Shown: one piece after another, positions 35,464 through 43,125 of the stretch
Layout: the number at the start of each line of letters is the position of its first letter
How positions within the stretch are numbered: the first letter of the stretch is position 1
Assembly (NCBI RefSeq): GCF_007644035.1
Contig: NZ_VMTV02000464.1
Coordinates: 62,001 to 126,000, forward strand
Length of the DNA: 64,000 bases
Source of the DNA: Vogesella mureinivorans
GTDB taxonomy: Bacteria > Pseudomonadota > Gammaproteobacteria > Burkholderiales > Chromobacteriaceae
Direction: 5' to 3'
Notes under the pieces: model-generated
The model's input: the letters and a program-made list of their open reading frames with translations, nothing else
What the model was told of the DNA's origin: nothing
Databases searched by the model: none
Translations under genes and position numbers: made by a program

Positions 35464-36297
35464 TCAGCTCCTTGAATGAAGCCATGGGAAGGCCTTTCTG
35501 TGCAGAAGGCGGAAAGCCTGGTCGATGACGAAGCCGATAAGACCGATCAGCATGATGCCGGCGAAGATTTTGTCGGTCTGCAAGAAGCGCTGTGCCTTCA
35601 GGATGGCGTAGCCCAAGCCGGAGTTGGCCGCGACCAGCTCTGCCACCACCAGGTAAGTCCATGCCCAGCCCATGGTGATGCGCAGGGTGTCCAGCAGGGC
35701 AGGCTTGGCGGATGGCAGGATCACCTTGTCGATAATTTCACCCCGGCTGGCACCCATGGTTTGCGCCGCTTCGATCTGGGTCATGGGTACCCGCCGTACA
35801 TCCTCCGCCACCATCAGCACCATCTGGAAAAACGTGCCGATGAAGATGATGGCAATCCTGGCGCTTTCATCAATGCCTACCCACAGCATGACCAGCGGAA
35901 TGAACGCGACCGCGGGCATGTAGCGGATGAAGTCGGTAAGCGGCTCGCACAGCGCCTGGACGCCACGGAAGGTGCCAATCATCAGCCCCAGGGGGATGGC
36001 GAAAAGCGCGGATAACGCCCAGGCAGCCACCACCCTGTAGAGACTGATGCCGATATCGGCAGCCAGGTTGTCTTCATGCCACCAGGTGGCAATGCGGGTG
36101 ATGATGTCCTGCGGGGCCGGCAGAAAGACCTTGTCCGCCCCGCTGGCTGCGATGGCGAACCAGGCCAGTAGTGGCAGCAGGAAGCTGGCCACCGCCAGAA
36201 ACCAGTACGTGCCCTTCTTGATGGGGGTACGCACGCCAAGGAAAAGTCGCGGCGGCCTGTTTATCGGGTCGAAATGCGTGCTGGTATCCGGCTTCAT
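35464..36297 (-). CDS. ABC transporter permease (guanidine importer)
   Basis: A protein of 277 residues with six membrane helices and the cytoplasmic EAA loop (IEAAQTMGASRGEIIDKVIL). It is typical of TauC/SsuC permeases. AGGAA-type spacing to the binding-protein gene (10 bp) and the 2-bp gap to the ATPase show one transcript. It would form a homodimeric channel. Confidence 0.88.
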   Translation of the reverse strand: MKPDTSTHFDPINRPPRLFLGVRTPIKKGTYWFLAVASFLLPLLAWFAIAASGADKVFLPAPQDIITRIATWWHEDNLAADIGISLYRVVAAWALSALFAIPLGLMIGTFRGVQALCEPLTDFIRYMPAVAFIPLVMLWVGIDESARIAIIFIGTFFQMVLMVAEDVRRVPMTQIEAAQTMGASRGEIIDKVILPSAKPALLDTLRITMGWAWTYLVVAELVAANSGLGYAILKAQRFLQTDKIFAGIMLIGLIGFVIDQAFRLLHRKAFPWLHSRS

Positions 36298-36307
36298 GGC
36301 GATTTCC

Positions 36308-37300
36308 TTACTTCTTGGCAGCTTCCAGAATCACGCTCGCATCGATGCCTTTGCCGAAGTCGGGTGAGCCTTCGATCAGCTTGTTTTTCTGCAGGAACTG
36401 GACAATGGCAGGCCCGACGGCAACCAATGACCGGTCGCCATTGCCGGCCAGGGCGTCCAGGTTGGCTTTTTCGTCGAAGAAGCGGGTACCAGGCAGGAAG
36501 ACCTTATATTCTTCGGGCTTCATGCCGACTACCTTGGACATGATCTTTACCGCTTCATCGGGGTTTTGCCTGATGAACTTTTCAGTGTCGTACCAAGCCT
36601 TCACCATCCCCACGAAGTCCTTGCGCTTGGCCTTCAAGGCTTTGTCCTGAGCTACCAGCAGATCGGGTACCAGGCCCGGCATTTCCCTGGACGAGAAGAT
36701 CGCTCGCCCTTTGCCGCTCTTTTCGATCTGGTGTATCCACGGGTTCCACACTACCGCCGCCTGAACGCGCCCGGCGATAAAGGCTGCTGCGGCATCGCCT
36801 GCTGACAGGTTGACGATCTTGACATCCCCGGGTGCCATGCCGTGCTTGGTCAGCGCCGTAGCGAGTACAAAGTGCGAGATGCTGAACTCTTCCAGGGCAA
36901 TGGTCTTGCCCTTCAGGTCGGCGAAGGACTTGATCTTGGGCGAGACCATGATGGCATCATTGCCGGCAGAGTTGTCATTGACCAGGATGGCTTTTAAAGG
37001 CACGCCCTTCGCCAGAGGCCCCATGGTGTCGGACCAGGTTTGGGAGTTGGCATCCAGCTTGCCGGAGGACAGCGCCGTGATGGAGTCGGTGTAGTTGGCG
37101 AACCAGACCAGTTTCACGTCGGCGTTGTGTTTCTTGAAAAAGCCTTTCTGGTCGGCCACGTACCAGGCTACCCAGCCAGTCCAGTCAGATACGCCGACTT
37201 TGACTTCGGCATGGGCGGGTGTGGCGCAGATAAGACCAAGGCCAAGCGCCAAGGCAATGGCGTGTCGATGCTTGGCAAAACAGGCAGTGATGGCTTTCAT
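36308..37300 (-). CDS. ABC transporter substrate-binding protein (guanidine importer)
   Basis: A protein of 330 residues with a signal peptide (KHRHAIALALGLGLICATPAHA). The mature part resembles NMT1/TauA-type binding proteins: VKVGVSDWTGWVAWYVADQK, WFANYTDSITALSSGKLDAN. Aromatic residues after the signal could cap a planar cation such as guanidinium. It is the first gene of the operon. The ATG at 37300 has GGAG 7 nt upstream, and that GGAG is complementary to a segment of the riboswitch (see 37302-37385). Confidence 0.9.
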   Translation of the reverse strand: MKAITACFAKHRHAIALALGLGLICATPAHAEVKVGVSDWTGWVAWYVADQKGFFKKHNADVKLVWFANYTDSITALSSGKLDANSQTWSDTMGPLAKGVPLKAILVNDNSAGNDAIMVSPKIKSFADLKGKTIALEEFSISHFVLATALTKHGMAPGDVKIVNLSAGDAAAAFIAGRVQAAVVWNPWIHQIEKSGKGRAIFSSREMPGLVPDLLVAQDKALKAKRKDFVGMVKAWYDTEKFIRQNPDEAVKIMSKVVGMKPEEYKVFLPGTRFFDEKANLDALAGNGDRSLVAVGPAIVQFLQKNKLIEGSPDFGKGIDASVILEAAKK

Positions 37301-37301
37301 G

Positions 37302-37385
37302 GATGGCTCCAGATGACGGTGAATAAAGCGAGAGGACGCCTTTTCAAGCGAACCTCCCGGGCTTTTATCCCTCCGTGGAGCCATC
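37302..37385 (-). promoter_or_regulatory. Predicted RBS-sequestering duplex of the guanidine riboswitch
   Basis: The ribosome-site segment (37302-37311) is an exact 10-base complement of 37376-37385 inside the riboswitch 3' half. Pairing would hide the GGAG of the binding-protein gene. Because the same riboswitch segment is needed in the ligand-bound fold, guanidine should free the ribosome site. No T-run lies between, which favours translational control. Confidence 0.6.
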
Positions 37386-37488
37386 GGAGCGTCCTGCCGC
37401 GGCCGCTCGCATGGCCGGCAGCTCTCGGACCAGACATCCACGCCACATCGATGCATTGATGCGGGGGACCGGAACCCTAGCTGCCATT
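37349..37488 (-). promoter_or_regulatory. Guanidine-I (ykkC) riboswitch
   Basis: On the minus strand the conserved blocks occur in order: GCTAGGGTTCCGGTC near the 5' end, TGGTCCGAGAGCTGCC in the middle, and ACGGAGGGATAAAAGCCCGG then GGAGGTT near the 3' end. These are the hallmark sequences of the guanidine-I class. It lies in the leader of the guanidine importer and assimilation operon. Confidence 0.95.
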
Positions 37489-37528
37489 CGAAAAGACGAT
37501 ACATGTCTCGTCCCTCTCGTTTGCCAAT

Positions 37529-37546
37529 AAAGCAGGGATCGTGCCA
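37529..37546 (-). promoter_or_regulatory. Sigma-54 promoter of the guanidine operon
   Basis: Minus strand TGGCACG-ATCC-CTGCTTT: -24 GG and -12 GC are exactly 10 nt apart, with one mismatch (C for T) to TGGCACG-N4-TTGCW. Transcription would start near 37518, 30 nt before the riboswitch. Nitrogen-limitation control through NtrC is likely. Confidence 0.75.
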
Positions 37547-37787
37547 GCGAAAAGTCGGTGCTTTTTTTTAACGAAAGGCGCCTCTGTAGCCGTTGGCGCT
37601 CCCTGTTTTGGTGCGGTGCGCCCCAGTTGTGTACTGCTTGGGCCTTGCCATGCGGGTAGCCGGCGTCAGCATGGCGGCCTGTCTTCGCTGCCGGCACCGG
37701 GTGAATACCGCCATGTCCGGCTGGGCTGGCGGGGCATCGGGTGGGCATGGCCGTACCGGCAGGGAGTGCGTACGTGAGGCCAGGGTG

Positions 37788-37816
37788 TTAACGAATGTGA
37801 CACAAAGCTCTATACT
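37788..37816 (+). promoter_or_regulatory. Sigma-70 promoter of thiBPQ
   Basis: TTAACG (37788-37793), 17-bp spacer, TATACT (37811-37816). It lies just upstream of the TPP aptamer. Confidence 0.65.
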
Positions 37817-37825
37817 CGCGGGTCG

Positions 37826-37904
37826 ATCACCGGGGGTGCCTGCGCGTGCGGGCTGAGACATACCCCAGAACCTGATCTGGATAATGCCAGCGGAGGGAGC
37901 GTGA
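37826..37904 (+). promoter_or_regulatory. TPP (THI) riboswitch
   Basis: All THI-box landmarks are present in order: GGGGGTGCC, GCGGGCTGAGACATACCCC, then AACCTGATCTGGATAATGCC and GCGGAGGGA. It precedes the thiamine ABC importer and should turn expression off when thiamine pyrophosphate is plentiful. Confidence 0.97.
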
Positions 37905-37936
37905 TGGGTGTATGCCCGTGTCCCGCTTTCTTTTTT
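37890..37936 (+). terminator. Likely riboswitch-controlled terminator
   Basis: The 3' aptamer strand GCGGAGGGA (37890-37898) can pair with TCCCGC (37921-37926), enclosing a small GGG/CCC hairpin, and is followed by TTTCTTTTTT. Pairing competes with aptamer P1, as in many TPP switches, although the stem is imperfect. Confidence 0.5.
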
Positions 37937-37968
37937 GGTTGCGTCATCACCAAAAGAGGATGTCTGAA

Positions 37969-38985
37969 ATGTTGAAGAAGTCTGTACTGCTGCTGGCGCT
38001 AGCCGGCTTGTCCCTGTCTGCCCTGGCCGCCGAGCTGCGCGTGATGACGCACAGCTCGTTCAGCCTGCCCAAAGACCGTATTGCCGAATTCGAAAAGCAA
38101 AACGGCGTGAAGCTGTCCATCATCAAGGGCGGTGACGCCGGCGAGATGCTGAACAAGCTGATCCTGACCCGCGCCAACCCGATCGCCGACGTGGTGTACG
38201 GCATCGACAACACGCTGATCGCCAAAGCCAGCGCAGCCGGTATTCTGGCGCCTACCAGCAGCAAGGTTGGCCGCACCGAGAAAGACGCGGTGCTGCCGGG
38301 TGCCGTGGCCGTGGACTACGGCTATGTCACGCTGAACTACGACAAAGCCTGGTTTGCCAAGGCCAAGCTGCCGCTGCCGGCCACGCTGGACGACCTGGCC
38401 AAGCCGGCCTACAAAGACCTGCTGGTGGTAGAAAACCCGGCTACATCCAGTACCGGCCTGGCCTTTATGCTGGCTACCATCGCCGACCGTGGCGAAGACG
38501 GCGCCTTCAAATGGTGGGAAAAGGTGCGTGACAACGGCCTGAAAGTCAGCAAAGGCTGGAGCGAGGCCTACTACACCGACTTCAGCCGCAACGGCGGCAG
38601 CCGCCCCATCGTGGTGAGCTACGCCAGCAGCCCGGCAGCCGAGGTGTTCTACAGCAAGGAAAAAATCAGCGAATCGCCTACCGCCAACCTGCTGCTCAAA
38701 GGCGGCGTGTTCCTGCAGGTGGAGGGCGTGGCGCTACTGAAAGGCGGCAAAGAGCCGCAAGCGGCGCAGGCGTTTGTGGATTTCCTGCGTAGCGACGGCG
38801 TGCAAACCGGCCTGCAGACCAAAATGTGGATGTACCCGGCCGTGGCCGGTACCGTCATCGACCCGGTGTTTGCCCACGCGCAGAAACCGGCCAAGTTCAG
38901 CAACCCCAGCCTAGCCGCCATGAACAGCAAAACCGCCGCCTGGGTTAGCCGCTGGAACCGCCTGGTGGTGAAGCAGGCCAACTGA
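37969..38985 (+). CDS. thiB: Thiamine/TPP ABC transporter substrate-binding protein
   Basis: A protein of 338 residues with a signal peptide (MLKKSVLLLALAGLSLSALA). The mature part shows the ThiB pattern: LRVMTHSSFSLPKDRI, GDAGEMLNKLILTRANP, DVVYGIDNT, and aromatic residues (SEAYYTDF) that stack on thiamine. The ATG at 37969 gives AGAGGA an 8-nt spacer; the ATG at 37960 abuts it and is unlikely. It is first behind the TPP riboswitch. A copy of the AAGGTTGGCCGCA motif is embedded at 38263, reading KVGRT. Confidence 0.95.
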   Translation: MLKKSVLLLALAGLSLSALAAELRVMTHSSFSLPKDRIAEFEKQNGVKLSIIKGGDAGEMLNKLILTRANPIADVVYGIDNTLIAKASAAGILAPTSSKVGRTEKDAVLPGAVAVDYGYVTLNYDKAWFAKAKLPLPATLDDLAKPAYKDLLVVENPATSSTGLAFMLATIADRGEDGAFKWWEKVRDNGLKVSKGWSEAYYTDFSRNGGSRPIVVSYASSPAAEVFYSKEKISESPTANLLLKGGVFLQVEGVALLKGGKEPQAAQAFVDFLRSDGVQTGLQTKMWMYPAVAGTVIDPVFAHAQKPAKFSNPSLAAMNSKTAAWVSRWNRLVVKQAN

Positions 38986-39278
38986 TGTACCTGGCGCTTG
39001 CGGCCAACGTTGGCCGCCGTCGCGCGTAGCCAGGGCGCCTGCGGCGCCCTGGCACAGATGGACGACAAACCCTGTTTGCGGCGCAGACAGGGTTTGCCTT
39101 GTAAATAGCAAGGCTGCCGATGTAAGTAGCAGCATGGTGCGACCCTCGCATAGCTGGGGCCGGTATAGCCTTCGCTGCTACGCCGTCAGCAGCCGGCGCA
39201 AGGGCGCCTGCGGCGCCCTTGCGTCTTTGTACCACCACCGGCCCGATAACCCTCACCTCTCAACGCTGACCTTTGCCC
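38986..39278. repeat. thiB-thiP intergenic region with four palindromes
   Basis: This 293-bp gap, unusual within thiBPQ, holds GCGGCCAACGTTGGCCGC (39000-39017, perfect 18-bp palindrome made of the uptake-like motif), CCAGGGCGCC-TGC-GGCGCCCTGG (39030-39052), a hairpin at 39066-39096 and GCAAGGGCGCC-TGC-GGCGCCCTTGC (39198-39222). The second and fourth share the core GGGCGCCTGCGGCGCCC. No gene is seen. Confidence 0.7.
39066..39096 (+). terminator. Hairpin, possible terminator or mRNA-stabilising stem after thiB
   Basis: CAAACCCTGT (39066-39075) and ACAGGGTTTG (39087-39096) pair perfectly, extended by TGC/GCA. Only a weak T-rich tail (CCTTGTAA) follows, so it may limit read-through into thiP or protect thiB mRNA. 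Confidence 0.5.
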
Positions 39279-40811
39279 ATGAACCGCTACCGAACCCTGC
39301 CAGCCTTGTTGCCGCTGGCTTTCCTGCTGCTGATGGTGGCCGCGCCGCTGGCGCGCCTGCTGCAGGAAGGGCACGCCGGTTTCAACCTGGCGCTGCTGCA
39401 GGATAGCTACATCCAGTGGCGCTTGGCGTGGTCGCTAGGCCAGGCGCTGGCCACCTGCGCGCTGGCCTTGTTCATTGGCCTGCCGATGGCCTGGGTGCTG
39501 GCGCGCTTCGATTTTGCCGGCCGCCGCCTGCTGCTGCGGCTGCTCATGCTGCCCTTTGTCATGCCCACGCTGGTGGCCGGCATGGGCGTGCTGGCGCTGT
39601 TCGGCCCGCATGGTGTGGCCGGCATCAATCTGCAGGACACACCGTGGCTGCTGCTGTACGGCAACCTGTTTTACAACCTGCCGCTGCTGGTGCGCGCCGG
39701 GGTAGACGGGCTGGAGCAGGTACCGGCCAGCCGGCTGGCGGTGGCGCGCACGCTGGGCGCGTCGCCGTGGCGCACCTTCTGGCGGGTGGAATGGCCGGTG
39801 GTGCGGCCGTGGCTGGCGTCGGCGCTGTGCCTGGTGTTTCTGTACTGTTTTTCCGGCTTTGGCCTGGCGCTGCTGCTGGGCGGCCAGCGCTACGCCACGG
39901 TAGAGGTGGAGATCTACACCCTGGTGGCCTACGAGCTGAACCTGGCCGACGCCGGCGTGCTGGCCCTGCTGGCACTGGCTGTGGGTGCCTCGGTCGCGCT
40001 GGGCTACGCTGCGCTGGAACGCGGCCTGGCGCGCCCGCAGCGGCTGGCGCCCACCCTGCGCCAGCCGGCACAAGGTTGGCCGCAGCGCCTGCTGCTGGCG
40101 GCTGCGCTGGCGGTACTGGCGCTGTGCTGCCTGCTGCCGCTGCTGGCGATTGCGTGGCGTGCACTGCAGGCCGACGCGGCAGTGTGGGCCATGCTGGCCA
40201 CGCCCGAGGTGGCCGATGCGCTGGCCAACACGCTGCGCTTTGCCAGCGCCGCGCTGGGGCTGTCGCTGCTGCTGGGCCTGTGCCACGGCTGGGCGGCGCA
40301 GCGCTGGCTGGCTTTGCGGGCGCTGGTGTTTTTGCCGTTCATGGTGTCGCCGGTGTGTCTGGCTTTCGGCCTGTTGTTGCTGTACCCGCAGTACAGCGCC
40401 AGCGTGTGGCTGCTGATTGCCGCCTACGCCTTGCTGGCTTACCCCTTTGTGGCCAAGGGCGTGCTGTCGGCCGCCGCCGCGCTGCCGCCGCAGCTGCCGC
40501 AGGCGGCGCGTACGCTGGGGGCTACACCGTGGCGCAGTTTTTACCGTGTCAGCCTGCCGCTGATGCGCCCGGCGCTGCGCCGTGGCCTGGCCTTTGCCGC
40601 CGCCACGGCGGTGGGCGAGTTTGCCGTCAGCCTGTTTCTGTCGCGGCCGGAGTGGGCCACGCTCACTACGCTGATCTACCAGCACCTGGGGCGCCCCGGT
40701 GCGGCCAACCTGCAGCTGGCGCTGTTATTGTCTTGTCTGTTGATGCTGTTTGCCCTGCTGGCCTTTGTGGCCATCGAGTGGCCGGAGAAAAACCATGCTC
40801 GAGCTGATTGA
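39279..40811 (+). CDS. thiP: Thiamine/TPP ABC transporter permease
   Basis: A protein of 510 residues with about twelve membrane helices and two permease domains, as expected for ThiP. EAA-type loops are VARTLGASPWRTFWRVEWPV and ARTLGATPWRSFYRVSLPL. The ATG at 39279 (MNRYRTLP) is used; a TTG six bases earlier is possible. It overlaps thiQ by 17 bp. It is expressed from the riboswitch-controlled unit or from a promoter in the palindrome-rich gap upstream. Confidence 0.93.
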   Translation: MNRYRTLPALLPLAFLLLMVAAPLARLLQEGHAGFNLALLQDSYIQWRLAWSLGQALATCALALFIGLPMAWVLARFDFAGRRLLLRLLMLPFVMPTLVAGMGVLALFGPHGVAGINLQDTPWLLLYGNLFYNLPLLVRAGVDGLEQVPASRLAVARTLGASPWRTFWRVEWPVVRPWLASALCLVFLYCFSGFGLALLLGGQRYATVEVEIYTLVAYELNLADAGVLALLALAVGASVALGYAALERGLARPQRLAPTLRQPAQGWPQRLLLAAALAVLALCCLLPLLAIAWRALQADAAVWAMLATPEVADALANTLRFASAALGLSLLLGLCHGWAAQRWLALRALVFLPFMVSPVCLAFGLLLLYPQYSASVWLLIAAYALLAYPFVAKGVLSAAAALPPQLPQAARTLGATPWRSFYRVSLPLMRPALRRGLAFAAATAVGEFAVSLFLSRPEWATLTTLIYQHLGRPGAANLQLALLLSCLLMLFALLAFVAIEWPEKNHARAD

Positions 40812-41739
40812 CCTGACCCTGTCCTACGCCAAACGCACCGTGCTGCAAGGCGTTAGCCTGCAGGTGGCCGCCGGCGAAACGCTGGCGCTACTGGGGCCAT
40901 CCGGCGAGGGTAAATCCAGCTTGCTGGCGCTGGTAGCCGGCCTGCAGCGGCCGGACGCCGGGCGTGTGCAGCTGGCCGGGCAGGACATCACCCGGCTGCC
41001 GCCGGAGCAACGCCACATCGCCATGATGTTTCAGGACCACGCGCTGTTTCCGCACCTGGACGCCGCGGCCAACGTGGCGTTTGGCCTGGTAGAACGCGGC
41101 GCTGGCAAGCAGGCCGCACGCCAGCAAGCGTTGCACATGCTGGACGCGGTAGGGCTGGGCGGGCGTGGCGAAGCGGCCGTGCACACGCTGTCTGGCGGCG
41201 AGCGCCAGCGCGTGGCCCTGGCGCGGGCGCTGGTGTGCCAGCCGCGCCTGCTGCTGCTGGACGAGCCGTTTTCCAGCCTGGATACCCACCTGAAGCAGCA
41301 GCTGCTGGCCGACGTGCGCCGCCATCTGGTGGCCTTGCAGGTGCCGGCGCTGCTGGTCACGCATGACCGCCACGAGGCCTTTGCGCTGGCGCAGCGCGTG
41401 GCCATTTTGCAAGCCGGGCGCATCGTGCAGCAGGGCACGCCGCAGGCCATTTTGCAGGCGCCGGCCAGCGCCTGGGTGGCGCGTTTTGTCGGCCTCGATA
41501 ACGTGTTTGATGACCACGCCATCCCGCCACAGGCCTTTGTACTGGGTGCCGGCCAGCCACGGCGCGATATCGTGGCCGCCCAGGCACAGGCCGATGGCTG
41601 GCGCGTCACCGTAGCGGGCGACGGCGGCCAACCCTGGCAGCTGCTGCTGGGCGTGCGCGAGCTGGCCGGGCAGGGCGCACCGCAGCCAGGCCAGCAGCTG
41701 GCTATCGGGCTGGATCGCCGCCAGCTGCTGCGCTGGTAG
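40795..41739 (+). CDS. thiQ: Thiamine/TPP ABC transporter ATP-binding protein
   Basis: A protein of 314 residues. Walker A GPSGEGKSSLLALVAG, Q-loop FQDHALFPHLD, signature LSGGERQRVALARAL, Walker B LLLLDEPFSSLD and switch VTHDRHEAF are intact. ThiQ is usually about 230 residues; here about 80 extra C-terminal residues follow, TOBE-like (GLDNVFDDHAIPPQAFVLG). It completes thiBPQ. The 3' end overlaps the converging disrupted gene by 38 bp. Confidence 0.93.
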   Translation: MLELIDLTLSYAKRTVLQGVSLQVAAGETLALLGPSGEGKSSLLALVAGLQRPDAGRVQLAGQDITRLPPEQRHIAMMFQDHALFPHLDAAANVAFGLVERGAGKQAARQQALHMLDAVGLGGRGEAAVHTLSGGERQRVALARALVCQPRLLLLDEPFSSLDTHLKQQLLADVRRHLVALQVPALLVTHDRHEAFALAQRVAILQAGRIVQQGTPQAILQAPASAWVARFVGLDNVFDDHAIPPQAFVLGAGQPRRDIVAAQAQADGWRVTVAGDGGQPWQLLLGVRELAGQGAPQPGQQLAIGLDRRQLLRW

Positions 41740-42320
41740 TGTCGTGCCGGGCCCAGAAGGTGAGTTTGGCGCTGTCTGGGGCGATGAGCGCCAGGTAGGC
41801 CAGGCAGGCTTCGTGCTGCATAAAACGCTGGCAGATGACCTCGGCACTGGCGCGGCTGTCCGCCAGCACCATGTCGGCCCACAGGCCGTCGTCGCCCTGT
41901 AGCAAGGCGTGCTCGATAAAGCCGGGCTGCTGCAGCAGAAACTGCTGGCGCATGTGCTGGCTGGCCGCCAGCAGTTGATTGGGTGTTAGAGCCTGTTCAA
42001 GGTCTTTTAGCGACTGCGCTGGCCCGGCAAAGGGTCAGATGCCAGGCGGACGCTGCCGGCCTTGGTCATTCCAAGGCCAAAGCGGCCAACGCCGCAGATG
42101 GCGGTTTGCCAGGCCAGCCCTGCGGGGCCGGTTGCTGCCGGCGCATCGCGGTGTCGAAGCGCCCTGGCAGTGAATGACACTGCCAGGGCACCTCTCCTAG
42201 CGCTGCATCCGGCAGTCACCGGCCGCAGCCGTGAAAAGACTTTGAACAGGCTCTTATGCCATCGGCGGCGCGGAAGGTGGCAAACTCACAGCCGGCAAAC
42301 GGCAGGGCAGGGTGGGTCAT
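41702..42320 (-). pseudogene. Small ORF of unknown function split by a 265-bp MITE
   Basis: The 5' part (ATG at 42320, GGAG 7 nt upstream; MTHPALPFAGCEFATFRAAD) ends at the MITE. The 3' part (41702-41985) continues TPNQLLAASQHMRQQF. Deleting the MITE and one TTA target copy joins them in frame (GAT GGC ATA ACA CCC) as a 116-residue protein. Its C-terminal half has GFIEHALLQGDDGLWADMVL, which looks like a ferredoxin-like/ABM-type fold, but I cannot name the family. As it stands the upstream part reads into the MITE, and a shorter internal ATG (41953) would give only 83 residues. Confidence 0.85.
41989..42253. mobile_element. 265-bp MITE with 20-bp inverted repeats and TTA target duplication
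   Basis: It starts GAGCCTGTTCAAGGTCTTTT and ends with AAAAGACTTTGAACAGGCTC. It is flanked on both sides by TTA (41986-41988, 42254-42256). It carries no transposase. An internal 12-bp stem (42161-42189) with a 5-nt loop is visible. Inverted-repeat ends and the TNA target suggest mobilisation by an IS5-group (IS427/ISL2-type) transposase, which is inference. Confidence 0.9.
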
Positions 42321-42502
42321 GGCAAGGCTCCGGAAAAGGCCGCAATACGCGGCCTGTGTAGCCAGCATGCAGCACGGTCTTGCCAGCGTACTGTCAGCAG
42401 TGTTTTCGCCTTGTGGCCATTTTGTGTTCAGATGAAGGGTGAAGCCAGCGCCAAGCGCAGGTAAAATGCCGCATCAACCCGCTATACAGAACGACGTCGC
42501 CT

Positions 42503-43090
42503 ATGAAACCGCATATTGTTGCCACCCTTACCGAAGCCCGCAGCGCGCTGGATGCCCTGCTGTCCAACCCGCAGGCGCTGTCTGCCATCGAGGCAGCCGG
42601 CGATGCGCTGGTGAACGCCTTCAACCAGGGGCGGCGCGTGTTCAGCTGCGGCAACGGCGGCTCCATGTGCGACGCCATGCACTTTGCCGAAGAGCTGTCC
42701 GGCCGCTACCGCAACGACCGCCGCGCTTTGCCTGCGGCCAGCATCAGCGATCCCAGCCACATCAGCTGCGTGGGCAACGACTACGGCTACGAAGCCATCT
42801 TCTCGCGCTACCTGGAAGCACACGCCGGCGCCGGCGACGTGCTGCTGGCCATCAGCACCAGCGGTACCAGCAAGAACATCCTGGCCGCGGTAAAAGCCGC
42901 CAAGGAGCGCGGCATGGTGGTGGTGGCGCTCACCGGCCGCCCCGGCTCGGTGATCGGCGGCCTGGCCGATATCGATGTGTGCACCCCCGGCGGCCAGTAC
43001 GCCGACCGCGTGCAGGAGCTGCACATCAAGGTGATTCATATCCTGATCGAATCGGTAGAGCGCGCACTGTTTCCGGCCAACTACGCCTGA
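42503..43090 (+). CDS. gmhA: Sedoheptulose-7-phosphate isomerase
   Basis: A protein of 195 residues, SIS fold. It has VFSCGNGGSMCDAMHFAEEL, the substrate loop DYGYEAIFSRYL, and LAISTSGTSKNILAAVKAAK, all typical of GmhA. It makes D-glycero-D-manno-heptose 7-phosphate for the LPS core. The 3' end runs into a terminator loop now interrupted by MITE-like copy B. It stands alone, without other heptose genes. Confidence 0.94.
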   Translation: MKPHIVATLTEARSALDALLSNPQALSAIEAAGDALVNAFNQGRRVFSCGNGGSMCDAMHFAEELSGRYRNDRRALPAASISDPSHISCVGNDYGYEAIFSRYLEAHAGAGDVLLAISTSGTSKNILAAVKAAKERGMVVVALTGRPGSVIGGLADIDVCTPGGQYADRVQELHIKVIHILIESVERALFPANYA

Positions 43091-43125
43091 GCCGGCCAGC
43101 CGCGAGCCAAGCCCGCCCCTGTGGC

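Noticed and set aside
27681-37546. Guanidine operon as recently acquired because it has few uptake-like motifs (none between 31.9 and 38.2 kb).
   Set aside because: Other gaps of about 4 kb exist, and four copies lie within the operon; the signal is too weak without genome statistics.
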